Assembly (NCBI GenBank): GCA_963513935.1
Contig: OY740768.1
Coordinates: forward strand, 73,880,877 to 73,944,876
DNA: 64,000 nucleotides
Origin: Aphrophora alni
Lineage: Eukaryota > Arthropoda > Insecta > Hemiptera > Aphrophoridae
Direction of reading: 5' to 3'
Part shown: positions 49,082 to 59,244 of the stretch, piece after piece
How the letters are laid out: each line of letters opens with the position of its first letter
Numbering within the stretch: the stretch's first letter is position 1
Program-made: the position numbers and the translations under genes
Notes under the pieces: generated by a model
What the model saw: only the letters and a program-made list of their open reading frames with translations
Databases searched by the model: none
What the model was told of the DNA's origin: nothing

Positions 49082-49238
49082 GAATTACTGCAATAACAAA
49101 CACACATAAAAACATGTTTATTAAATAATAATTGTGTGTGTATGTGTATTTCCATTCAAAACCAGAGAAGCGGGAACCTATGTCTATTCCTTTTCTATAC
49201 AGTTTCTATACGAATTACTGCAATAACAAACACACATA
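49082..49238 (-). repeat. Inverted self-insertion with 27-bp flanking duplication
   Basis: A 27-bp direct repeat (49082-49108 and 49212-49238, beginning GAATTACTGCAATAAC) brackets a 103-bp insert. Of that insert, 49109-49205 is the reverse complement of the element's own RT segment at 48413-48509. Removing the insert plus one flank copy makes the GIT...YIG frame continuous, so this is a secondary insertion into the GIY-YIG domain. The flank duplication behaves like a long target-site duplication. Confidence 0.9.
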
Positions 49239-49879
49239 TATATATCGGCCAAACTCAACGTTTTTTAACACAAACAATCAAAGAACAAAAAATATTCGCA
49301 AATAAACAAACGTCTAATAACTTATGTAGAGCACCTGATCAAAGAAATATCAAATTCACCGACATCGATACTAATCTACAAAATTTTAAATAGTTAATCT
49401 CAGTGAACATATTGGAAGAATTTCAAATTTACAAAAAATAGAAGAATAACCCAAACAACATGTTTAATGACAAATACATTTTTTCATACAACTTACGACA
49501 AGACCGCCAACTTAAAATAAGGACATAAAAGATTACTTGGTGGACAGATTGTAGCCCTTCGATACTATAAACTAAATACCTATCCAGTCTTCTACCGGTC
49601 GAAAGACAAGTCGGACAGAATAACCATGTAGCCATAGACAATTTCAACAAATATATTTAACGAAGTTTATCATTTTAAAGTTGTGTTCAATGAAACATTT
49701 GTAGCAACGGCTACAATTAACGGACTGTAGAAAACCAATTACGGGATTTAGGCTATAGTAACTAACCAGTCCAAACGCAAACAAGAAGTTAAAATACCAA
49801 TATTGCTTTATAATGCAGAGTTTGTATACATAAAACTCAGTAAACCGAACAGATTATCCAGCCATTAAGAAAGGTGGCG

Positions 49880-49980
49880 TCTCCCTAATTGAGATTCTAA
49901 GTGCTACTTAATGTGTTTTAACCTTTGATTAGGTGTCCCTTTCTTTATTCGATTTTTAAAATAATTTTATAGATTTAATA
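49880..49980 (+). repeat. Dispersed repeat, copy A
   Basis: Shares GAGATTCTAAGTGNTACTTA and more diverged flanks over about 90 bp with 56308-56400. It lies about 220 bp beyond the last recognisable Penelope-like coding sequence. Confidence 0.5.
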
Positions 49981-49999
49981 GGTGTAACAAGTGAATTTA

Positions 50000-50655
50000 A
50001 AGGAAATCATGCATACGAATTTACATTCAAACTTGCCTTAAATTTGTTATTTATTAAAAATTGACTACCATCCAAAAATAAAAAATAGTATTACTTAAAA
50101 TTCTATTGGATTAATGTTATAGGCAAATGATATATAATATTTCTTCGTTTTTTCTTGTTATAGAAGGTAAGACAAATATACAATGTCATTCTGTAGTCCA
50201 GCTTGCAAAATAAGTACCATAAAATCTCAGGATCTATTTACAGATTTTATTTCAATGATACAGGTGGGAAAATATGATCGTTATGAGCTCTTTATCTTAA
50301 ATATACTAAAAAGAGCTATAATAATAATAAACAGAGTTTTATTATTATGTTTAAATTATAAAACACACTACAACATCTTGCTCAATAGATCATCCAACGG
50401 GTTGCGCAACAATAGATATTATAAAATGCAGAATAATAATAATAATATAATATTTAAAATAAAATTAATCACAATATGCAGACTGATATAAAATAATTAT
50501 AATCATTATCACTTTAAATATTTAGACTCTTAAATACTAGTGTCCCACATTAAATTATGCAGTTTATGCCGACACAAGTGTACCATATATTACCAATAGC
50601 CTACATCACACAACCACACACAATATCAAAAACTAAACTTTAACAAAATTTATAA
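50000..50655. other. AT-rich DNA, nothing certain
   Basis: The 102-codon plus-strand frame at 50183-50491 is Asn/Ile/Lys-rich, runs into AAT repeats and has no recognisable domain. I do not support it. Confidence 0.4.
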
Positions 50656-50659
50656 AGAA

Positions 50660-51031
50660 AAATATCTGAGTCTACCAAAAGACTAACATTCAAAATGAAT
50701 TATGACAGAATATGAATAGTTAATTTATGTGATGAAATTCCATTTAAGTTTCCAAGCCTCGTTTAAGAATTTTCCCAGGAAATCTCTTTCATAAGTACGT
50801 TTTAAAAACTCTAATACGAGTTACACGTCATCTTTTGCCACCGAAGATGACATTTTTAAAAGGGGAATTGAATAAAGAAGAGTTTTTAGAACGTACTTAT
50901 GAAAGAGATTTCCTGGGAAAATTCTTAAACGAGGCTTGGAAACTTAAATGGAATTTCATCACATAAATTAACTATTCATATTCTGTCATAATTCTTTTTG
51001 AATGTTAGTCTTTTGGTAGACTCAGATATTT
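50660..51031. repeat. Long near-perfect hairpin, 153-bp arms
   Basis: Arms 50660-50812 and 50879-51031 are reverse complements over 153 bp with two mismatches (151/153), around a 66-base spacer. The spacer itself holds an inner 8-bp stem (GTCATCTT/AAGATGAC, 50826-50850). A 75-codon stop-free frame crosses the centre (with LPPKMTFLKGELNKEEFLER) but has no recognisable domain and is mirrored in the arms. No terminal motif or clear target duplication identifies it as a transposon. The low divergence means that the duplication is young or is maintained by conversion or selection. If transcribed it would form a long hairpin RNA. Confidence 0.95.
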
Positions 51032-51039
51032 ATATTCCA

Positions 51040-52040
51040 GCCCGTTTCTAATAAAAAAGCATAGATGGGATTATTATTAGGTAAACGAAAAATTCCTTTT
51101 TTATAAACAATCCCATATTCCTTCAACCTGATTCCTCTCCTGATAACCTAACCTGACACCCTTAACAGATAATCGCTCTTATAATCGCATTAATGCCAGA
51201 GTACTTTATACCTACAACTACTTCAATGTCAATAAAAATATTTCCCCACAAACGTTTTATTAGTAATTCAATATGCCTTCTTTTTCGAAAATCAAGATTT
51301 TTGATTTACCTAAATCTATTTCTTCTAAACTTCAAAAGTCACAATACGTCTCAAAGTTACATATCATAACTTGTAGCTTCTCAGCCCTTGATGATATTAA
51401 AACAATGTCGTCACGTGCAATAATGTTTTGATTTTAACTCCTTCAAAATTACAACCCCTTTCTAAAATTTATGGCTGTCTTGGCCAGAAACGCAAGTATC
51501 CTGAAACATGATTGTGCTTAATCTACTAATACTGAGATTTTTAACCATCATCTCTTACGTTTTCCATCGAAGAATTGGTCAGTCATCCAAGTGTCCATAG
51601 GACCTGCTGCGTTAAATTGAGAAGTGGGTTGCACGAGATTGTAAAACCCTCTCTACCTTCATATAATGGATTAAAAAAAACTAACACAAAGTTTTACAAT
51701 AACAGTCAAAACATCACTGATACCATAATGAATGGTCCTCGAATACACTTAATTCAATAAATATAGAGAAATCATAAATCTGCATTAAGACGTAAGTTTT
51801 GAACTCTGTACAAACTGTTGAACCTGTGTGCTTTTATGTGTCAAAACAAAACAAAATATTTTTTCATCTTAGTTTTTGGATATGTTTTTTGCCAAAATCA
51901 ATTGTATTTTTAGCATGTAAAAACACCACAATCCGCAAGTTCATGAATTTTTGTTTGCATTGGGTTTTAACATCTTTCAAAATTACTATTTTTATTTCAC
52001 ATAATGGTAGAAACTGGCAGAAAGTAAATACATCTTAAAA
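51040..52040. other. Unrecognised DNA
   Basis: A GC-balanced patch at about 51560-51660 (frame with SVHRTCCVKLRSGLHEIVK) is unidentified. The frames at 51575-51760 and 51799-52038 are not supported as genes. Confidence 0.4.
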
Positions 52041-52044
52041 AAAA

Positions 52045-52072
52045 ACACACACACACACACACACACACACAA
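52045..52072. repeat. (CA)n microsatellite
   Basis: About 14 CA units preceded by an A-run. Confidence 0.97.
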
Positions 52073-52631
52073 CCTCTTTTATGGATTCATATTATCTAAT
52101 ATGGTGTATGGAAGATCCTAATCCCCCCTCCAACGTTGTCAGTGATCGTAAATGTCTATATTGTGTAACATAACTTTCACTTCCTTATTCCAAAGGAAAA
52201 ATTGACGTTCTGATAATATGTTCAATGAACTTTTTGAAACCGTTAATCATTAGTGATTCAAAGAATGATTGCTAGTCCTGGTTGTTAAGGTTCATTTTTT
52301 GTTTTTTGTTTCATTTGAATAACTTTATATATTTAACATTTAAGATTTGTTTTATTTATCTGCAAATGTTGATTCTATTTCATTTAAGATTCTGAAAGTG
52401 AGTTAATATCCCATGCCATTATCTATTCAGTGAAGAGAGTCCACTAACTAGGGTTGAAAAATCATAATGCAGCAATTGGAATTTCAATTAGGAATAGCAA
52501 CCTTTTCATTATCATCAGTAGTACTGTAGTCTACTGCATTTAATGATCCCAATTAAAAAATTTTAACTACCATTTCATATGAAAGACAAACACTAGCGTT
52601 TAGAGGGTTTTTTCTTTAGAATTTCTATTAT

Positions 52632-52632
<1 letters not shown>

Positions 52633-52709
<77 letters not shown>
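52633..52709. repeat. Compound (GT)n(GA)n microsatellite
   Basis: About 20 GT units then about 18 GA units, ending in the palindrome GAGAGATATCTCTC. Confidence 0.98.
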
Positions 52710-52710
<1 letters not shown>

Positions 52711-52919
52711 TCTCTCCCTGTGTAACAGAGTTGAGCTTAAACTGATATAGTGCAAATCACATTAAACCATTTCAATAAATTTTAACTTTAACTTTATTTT
52801 ACTAAAACAAAAGAAATAGTAAATACAAAGCGGTGAAAGAGTGAAAATTATAAATAGCTTTATTAAAATATATGAACATTTGTTTTAAATATATTTCAGA
52901 TAAATCTTAGAGAATTTAC

Positions 52920-52924
<5 letters not shown>

Positions 52925-52976
<52 letters not shown>
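52925..52976. repeat. (AT)n microsatellite
   Basis: About 26 AT units. Confidence 0.97.
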
Positions 52977-52979
<3 letters not shown>

Positions 52980-52980
<1 letters not shown>

Positions 52981-54684
52981 GGGAGGAGGGGTGATCTAAT
53001 TCATACAATATTTTTAGGTTTTATACGTATAATATTTTTAAACACGAATATTACGTTGAAAACACGTAATGTGTAATCAGTGTTTCTTCTTTGCTATTTT
53101 TATCCCTAGTTTCGTCGATACTCTTTTGAGTCATTTTAAAGAATATAAGTTATACGATATGTATTTGCATTCATTTAACATAGAGTTTAAATAAATTCTT
53201 ATTTCAAGGATGCAAACAACCTTACATAGGTTTCGGCTTCCACCAAAACGTTCCTCCAAATACATTTCTCTACTCAATTATTCTCCAGTTGATCAGTTTC
53301 AGTACACTGGTCCTATTCAGCATCAATAATACACCTTTTCCTAACTTATTTCCTGTTGGTCTCTATTCTTACATTCTCTAGACATCCCTTTCAGGTGGTA
53401 ATCTTCGATGATGTTCCAATCAAGGTGGATTTACAAATCTCACAATATCCGCTAATTCCATCAACCTGTTAATATTTATCTTCCTTTTAAACAGCAACAT
53501 AAATTCCCCGTAAGTCTATTCTTCAATAGTTTTTACCCCAAAAGTCTTCAGGTTTGGTTCGAGGCACACTTCATGCATAGGTTGCTACTTACCTTTTGAC
53601 TTAGATTACCGCCGTGTTAAATGTTTTTAGCTTTTAACAGCTGATCTGTTTAACAGCTTAGAATATATACATCTTACCAATAAAGTAAAATGTTACCAGC
53701 TGTTATCCTTTAATAATCCCTTCCTTAATAATAGCATTTGTGTTAAATATTACTACAGTATATGGAAAGCTATTAATCTGCTTAAAACTGAATTGTCCTA
53801 CTTCTAATGTGAAATTTTTATCATATTCTTGCCATGTCCTGTATGTTTTTAGGTACTTAATATTATGTTCATTGATTATCAAGCCCAATTTACAGGATTA
53901 TTTTTGTGATTCTAAGAAAGTTTACTTCATTTCACTCTTTCATTTTTTCACAATGGCTATCTCTTCATAATACCTCCCGCAAATTTGTAGTCCTTCATCC
54001 CACAATCTGATCATGTCTAATGGTGATTCCCATATCAGGTTATATTTCAAATTATTTAGGTACAAAATGTTTACCATTTGAATACTTATTTAAACGTTAC
54101 TGAAGAAATTTGTTTTTTATTTTTTTATGGGCTGCGAAACATTCTCGATGTATTTTATTAATTGTAAATAGTAATTATTCAGGAAAAAAACAGTTTATGT
54201 TGTAAACTGAAAGTTTAGTTGTAAAGAGAAATTTTAACTTAGCAAATTATACAGATGAAAGACTTTTAATAAGTCACCAACACTTGAATCTATTTGTATT
54301 GCAATTTAAATTACACAATTTTAACAGAATATAACCAAGAAGTAACGAACTGTATTATAATAACTTTAATTTGTTTAATAGCACAATCTGAATAATAAGA
54401 ACGTTTTTTGTTGCAAAACAAAGGCTTAGAATAATAAACTGTTCAAAAGGAGCAAAGTTCAACGTAAGTGCGATAATATAACTTGAAATAAACGTCAATT
54501 TTATTTTTGCTTTCTCTAATATAAGATTATATTTTTAAAGAAAAAGTCAGAAATGTTTACAATTTTCAAAGTTCTTTCTCTTAGATTACTCTATGCTTCT
54601 AATTTTTAACAATCAGAAAAATCCAAGTTTATTACTCCAGAATTAACTCGGTAACTGAGAAAATAAAATTAACAAAACTAAAAT

Positions 54685-54685
<1 letters not shown>
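52980..54685. other. Unrecognised DNA
   Basis: A less AT-rich block at about 53220-53600 reads on the minus strand with short open pieces (ININRLMELADIVRFVNPP; SVLKLINWRIIE). It may be an old element, but I cannot name a family. The overlapping frames at 53703-53970 are shadows of each other without domains. Confidence 0.35.

Positions 54686-54688
<3 letters not shown>

Positions 54689-54718
<30 letters not shown>
54689..54718. repeat. (AT)n microsatellite, short
   Basis: About 14 AT units. Confidence 0.95.
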
Positions 54719-54720
<2 letters not shown>

Positions 54721-55429
54721 GTGCTTATGAAAATGAAGAAGTTAAAAACCTCATTTGAAAAGATCTGCTGTTCTGTTATTTATTAACAATGTAATTTTTA
54801 TCACCTTTAATTTGTGTTCCAGGACCATAATAAGGATATGACCTAGTTAGTGAATCGAAACGATTTTAGTTTTCTTTTCAGTAATATTAACAATTTAAAT
54901 TATAAAATCTGTTTTACTTATTTTTAAAATATTTCGTTAACTAGAAGTCATATCCAAACCACGTATAATCTTTGTAAGAAAGTTAAGGTGTCTAATTAAC
55001 CCCATTTGTCAGCCTGTAAAATAAATAATGAAAATTACCGGCATGTCTTTATGATCTGAAAGGAAATCGAGTGATAACAGACGATTTTGTTTTTTGTAAT
55101 AATTTAATAATATTTTAAAAAACACAAAATTCCTCACTAAAAAGATGAAGTAGATAGGTTTTGCTACTATTCAAAGTGTGGTTGTCATAGAATGTGGACC
55201 ATATAAATACTTTAACACGAGCAGTGAGGAAAGAGTTGATTGTGTTTGCAAAAATATGGTCTCTGAGGCAACTCTCGATAGAATTGAAATTCTAAATAAA
55301 TAACTGCAATCTAGCAGCAGTTTTCCTCTAAGGAGCAGTGACATGGAAGAAGATATGAACTATGGAACAAAGGCTGTAAGTATTTGTTAAAATGATTTTT
55401 TAAATAATCTTAATAAACTGTAGGGCGAA

Positions 55430-56047
55430 AAGCAAATCGAACAAAAAATTGTTGAAGGAAACAATTTAAGAATCGATATGTAAAAGCATACGAAGGCTGG
55501 ACATATTATTCACTGGATAGGTTGGACATTACGTAAACCGGAAGAGAATATAAAAAAAGCCAGCTTTAGAATAGAATCCAGCTGGAAAGCGATACAGAGG
55601 TAGACCGAAGTAAATATGACTCAGTAGCGTGATAAAAGAGAAAAACATAAACATTAGAATCCAGCTGGAAAGCGATACAGAGGTAGACCGAAGTAAATAT
55701 GACTCAGTAGCGTGATAAAAGAGAAAAACATTAGAATCCAGCTGGAAAGCGATACAGAGGTAGACCGAAGTAAATATGACTCAGTAGCGTGATAAAAGAG
55801 AAAAACATTAGAATCCAGCTGGAAAGCGATACAGAGGTAGACCGAAGTAAATATGACTCAGTAGCGTGATAAAAGAGAAAAACATTAGAATCCAGTTGGA
55901 AAGCGATACAGTGGTAGACCGAAGTAAATATGACTCAGTAGCGTGATAAAAGAGAAAAACATGGTAGCAAATCATCATGGTAGACATCTAGTTAGATGGA
56001 AACGTATTGTGGATGGTCTATGTTTCATTGTCAACAACAAGCATTAG
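55430..56047 (+). mobile_element. RTE-type LINE, C-terminal end of reverse transcriptase, degenerate
   Basis: Reading frames give HWIGWTLRKPEENIKKASF (about 55510-55570), the WIGHxLRKPxxNIxKxAL segment. This is followed by GKRYRGRPK and SSVIKEKNI (the GKRxRGRPxxTWRRSVxxE segment, inside the tandem array). After the array comes NHHGRHLVRWKRIVDGLCF, ending at TAG 56045-56047 (the DRxxWRxLVxGLC end). These three landmarks in order are typical of the C-terminus of RTE-like retrotransposons, often mis-annotated as craniofacial development protein 2-like. There are stops in every copy, and all upstream domains are missing. The element is 5'-truncated and dead. Confidence 0.85.
55572..55962 (+). repeat. 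Five tandem copies of a 77-bp unit made from the LINE tail
   Basis: TAGAATCCAGCTGGAAAGCG starts at 55572, 55655, 55732, 55809 and 55886 (the last with GTTGG for GCTGG). Spacings are 83, 77, 77, 77; the first unit carries six extra bases (AAACAT) at its end. Copies 1-4 are identical apart from that and copy 5 has two differences. The unit encodes the GKRYRGRPK segment, already carrying the same stop codons in every copy, so amplification followed inactivation. Confidence 0.97.
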
Positions 56048-56307
56048 GTAAGTAATTTTACCCTTAAATTATACGATGTTCAAAATCTTTGGTTTGTTAG
56101 GTTCTCCTCTTGTGAAAATCGTACAATTTTTCATGAACGTAATAGTAACTTTTTAACTAAATGTATATTATGGTTTTGATTTTGTAAAAAAATATATATA
56201 ATAATTAAAAAAAATAATAATAATAATAAAAAAATTGTTTGTGTAATTTAAATGTACAATTTGTTTAAAATTCGGTAGAGGAGGATGATTATCAGAGACT
56301 AATTAAG

Positions 56308-56400
56308 CGTCCACTTAACTGAGATTCTAAGTGATACTTAATAAGTTTTATTCTCTAGCTTGTATATCTCTCCTCTGTTAATTTTTAATAGATTTGTTCT
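56308..56400 (+). repeat. Dispersed repeat, copy B
   Basis: Counterpart of 49880-49980 (ACTGAGATTCTAAGTGATAC and following TTAATAAGTTTTA). It lies about 260 bp beyond the end of the RTE-type frame. Confidence 0.5.
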
Positions 56401-56805
56401 TTTTTTGATTATAACATAATAATTAAAATAAAATAAGTAAATAATTAAACTTTTTAATATCAGTTCATTGTAATAGTATTTATTTCAAGTATTCATTGAG
56501 ATACGAGCAAATTATGTATTCACACATTTACTGAAATTATCTCTTACCCTCTAGTTTACAGAAACAAGCTGTGAAATGACATATCTGAGCTAAAGGTTTT
56601 CCAAAAATACAAGTTCATCAATTACGATTGAAGCTCCAAAAAATTTACCTTTTCCACCAAATTAAAAGAAATTTAATACTCAATTTAAGCTCAAAACGAA
56701 ACTGAAACATAAAAGAAATGATCTGAGAAATGCCAGAAATTCACATAAATAAATTTTCTCTTGTACTTACGTTTAAAAAAATATTAACCTGTCTTGCTGA
56801 ACCAC

Positions 56806-56809
<4 letters not shown>

Positions 56810-56844
<35 letters not shown>
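56810..56844. repeat. Poly(A) tract, 35 bases
   Basis: Uninterrupted A run. It could be a retroposon tail on the plus strand, but no element body is recognised upstream. Confidence 0.95.
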
Positions 56845-56850
<6 letters not shown>

Positions 56851-56999
56851 TTATAACTTATTCTTAACACCTTTAAGTTAGAAATATAAAAATATCAACT
56901 AAAAGTAAACAAAAATTTTGCATGAATCTCTTTCAAATTATTCATGAATTTTCAAAACAATATATATTCTGTTCTTCGGTAAATTTCATTTATTTTATT

Positions 57000-57600
57000 G
57001 AACTGATTAGTACAGCCAAGTTATTCATTTGCAGAGTCAAACATCGGAAATATCCAGGACTGAATGAAATAAAAATCTCACCGGAATAAAATCTTTGTAA
57101 AAACGTCTGAACAAAACCTGTAACTAAGGCCATCCTGTCCATATATTTTTTTTGTAGATGGGAAACCCTGTAAAGAAATCCACGACATTCCTGATATTGA
57201 ACCTTCTTAAGTGGAAAAATTTATATGCAAATTGTTATAGGAGGCACGAAATGAGAGTTTATTTGAACCTGAAATAATCCCCCAGCTCCTCTTGTGATCT
57301 TTAGCAGATCATGTGGTTGATACCTTATATAACAAGTATCTTGCTACAGAATAGTTCAGGTCTTATGAGTTTTGCCTGACACTTGTGTCAAACTGCACAT
57401 CTGCACATTGAGTTACAATAATCCCAGCATGTCCAGGAACCCAACATAGAGTAACATTGTTGAACCACAACTACGATGTGATTCTAAAATAATCAAGAAT
57501 AATTTTGACCTAATTTTATTAGAGATCAGAGCACTTTTAGGTGCCTAATTGTCTGTATAGATACATATACTTATCCTAGTGTCCAAAATCAAAATTTCAA
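57000..57600 (-). mobile_element. Jockey/I-type LINE remnant, RNase H domain
   Basis: On the minus strand, from about 57580: ICIYTDN and PKSALISNKIRSKLFLIILE (an RNase H piece, from IYTDSQAALKAL...SKLV), then after a shift NNVTLCWVPGHAGI and TQCADVQFD (57480 to 57400, the VTLxWVPGHxGIxGNExAD motif). Further on, PELFCS, then WGIISGSNKLSF and ALVTGFCSDVF near 57140-57110 match the post-RNase H region (GPEPxxG; LVTGH). Frames are broken throughout. The RNase H of non-LTR elements of the jockey/I group fits best. A gypsy-type RNase H is less likely because of the downstream LVTGH-like piece. Confidence 0.7.
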
Positions 57601-57609
57601 GTCAACAGC

Positions 57610-58786
57610 TTTAATTGTAATTAAGTAGTACATAGTTACAGATTGATAGACGGAGAGGCGTTCAAGCGTATGTCATTATAATTATAAATAAAATTAACTA
57701 TGCATATTTTAATTACAGTTGTGTTTTTCCTCATAAGCATGTGTATCGTGTCTTACAAAACAAAATCTTCTTTTATACGTAGAGTTTCATTACGTTAAAA
57801 GTTTGTTTCTTAACATATTTACATAATTGTTCTTGATATTTTAATAAGGTGAACTCTGAAAATGTTAGTAAAACACATGGCGGCATAAACACTTTATGAA
57901 AATGGAGCATGCAAGAAATAAAGAATAATAACAGTACATTTTCACAAGCACCTGTTGTCTCATTCGTTAAATGTAATCCTACTTTAGACTGTATTTTTCA
58001 AACTTTTTTTCATTTCGTTAACTTAACAAAAAGTTTTTTTTCCCTTGTTTAAAAGTAAAAAAAAACAGCATTATTTTTTAAATTTTTCACTTAGATACAT
58101 TAAGATACATTAAAAATGTACACGTAATGTTTTGCACATGTTACCATAACTAGTTAATTAATATTTATTATTCAATTAGTCTACCCGTAACCTAAATTTG
58201 TAGATATGTGTTTAACTTATATAGTATAAAATCTATGAAACCTTTTATTGCGACATTGTTAGTAAGAATATTTTGTAATTGCCGAATTCTATTATTTAAT
58301 AATCGGTTTTGGTTGTAACGTTAAAAAAGAGTAGATGATGATATCCAATCCTTTATACAATCTCCCCAATATTTACAAAATAAATAAAACACAATTTTTC
58401 ATAACATATGCCTTGGTAATAACATCAAGACGACCATTCGATTAATAAACCACCTTCAAGGTTTGTCTTAGATTGTGAAAAATGATGAGATATGTTTCAG
58501 AAATTAACCTTAGAGCCTAGGAGGACTAGCCACCGACACAAAGAAAGCAAGCTGCTTTGTACACACGCAGTTACGGTCATTAGTAAAATTGTGTATGGTA
58601 TTGTTTCATGACAGGGGTGAACAGTATAAAGAGTATCCTAATTCAATTTGATTTTTCATTGTAGTATTATTATTAGCATACCACAGAGCAACTGAGTTAA
58701 AAAACTGGAGCACAAACACGAGTTAAACACAAATTACCTGTACCTCATTCTGGAGCACAAGATTTCTCAGTCGATTAGTATACATA

Positions 58787-58790
<4 letters not shown>
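57610..58790. other. AT-rich DNA, nothing recognised
   Basis: No feature supported. Confidence 0.5.
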
Positions 58791-58867
<77 letters not shown>

Positions 58868-58868
58868 A
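58791..58868. repeat. Compound (TA)n(TG)n microsatellite
   Basis: About 32 TA units followed by 7 TG units. Confidence 0.98.
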
Positions 58869-59044
58869 TTTAAGGCTAACTATTGTTCTAGAGACTAGTA
58901 GAGAGAAATTTGCAGTTACTTTTGGATATATTATTTTAATTTATAGCCTACTTTAGTTTGTCTATTTTATTTATAGCGATAAAATTTCTGTTCCTTTCTG
59001 CTGAATCTAAAAACTCTTATACATTAAATAATTTAACTAGGTAG

Positions 59045-59240
59045 CCGTAATGAAGAGCACTGGGAAAATACCCAATTATTATTTCAGAACTTCTTCATTA
59101 ATTATTTTCGAGTACTTTGAATTGAAGTACTTACTGAAAGACAGTTACATCCCAAACAATTTCTGGTTCGAAGAGATTCAATTTCATAATTTAAAAACAA
59201 ATTTAATTAAATTCGACCAAAATAACTCATCTATTTTTTA
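59045..59240 (+). repeat. Dispersed repeat family, copy 2
   Basis: Matches 40140-40330 in word order: CAATTATTATTTCAGAA, CATTAATTATTTTCGAGTAC, TTTGAATTGAAGTACTTAC, then CCCAAACAATTTCTGGTTCG. The 63-codon ATG frame over it is an accident of the repeat; an equivalent frame is partly visible in copy 1 (LIISNTLGLKYVLK against LIIFEYFELKYLLK), so a coding origin of the family cannot be excluded. Confidence 0.6.
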
Positions 59241-59244
59241 AATA

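Larger units (their letters stand above)
48030..49660 (+). mobile_element. Penelope-like element, RT plus GIY-YIG endonuclease, degenerate
   Basis: Three-frame translation gives the ordered landmarks of an endonuclease-bearing Penelope-like retroelement. First come LHKINQPLKPIVNFTNE and EKFLEYWLS (48050-48135, the PKIHKPxxPLRPIVS region). RT motif A follows as LYTKVPVKDNIDIL (about 48260-48310), then LIDLILISIVSKYFTSNN and a GLDIGSRFSG box (48425-48455, for GLAMGSPLS). The RYLDN-IVCFF box (about 48525-48555) stands for the catalytic RYVDD, with the second Asp changed to Asn. Then come TTEIENNNSVIILGLTIT and KFICNLQETCNTIRKHF. The C-terminal domain has GITAITNTH followed by YIGQTQRFLTQTIKEQ (49240-49290, the GIY...YIG endonuclease) and NIKFTDIDTNLQNF. 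The tail, ILEEFQIYKK, then TNTFFHTTYDKTANLK, ends near 49520-49660. Many stops and shifts, the lost catalytic Asp and an internal insertion show it is dead. Confidence 0.85.

Noticed and set aside
49136..49393. 85-codon ATG frame as an independent gene
   Set aside because: Its first third is the inverted insert and the rest is the Penelope-like GIY-YIG domain; the ATG is created by the insertion.
50183..50491. 102-codon frame rich in Asn, Ile and Lys
   Set aside because: Ends in AAT repeats and has no domain; composition follows base bias.
50820..50955. 75-codon frame across the centre of the long hairpin as a gene
   Set aside because: Most of it is arm sequence constrained by the inverted repeat; no domain and no credible start in front of the frame.
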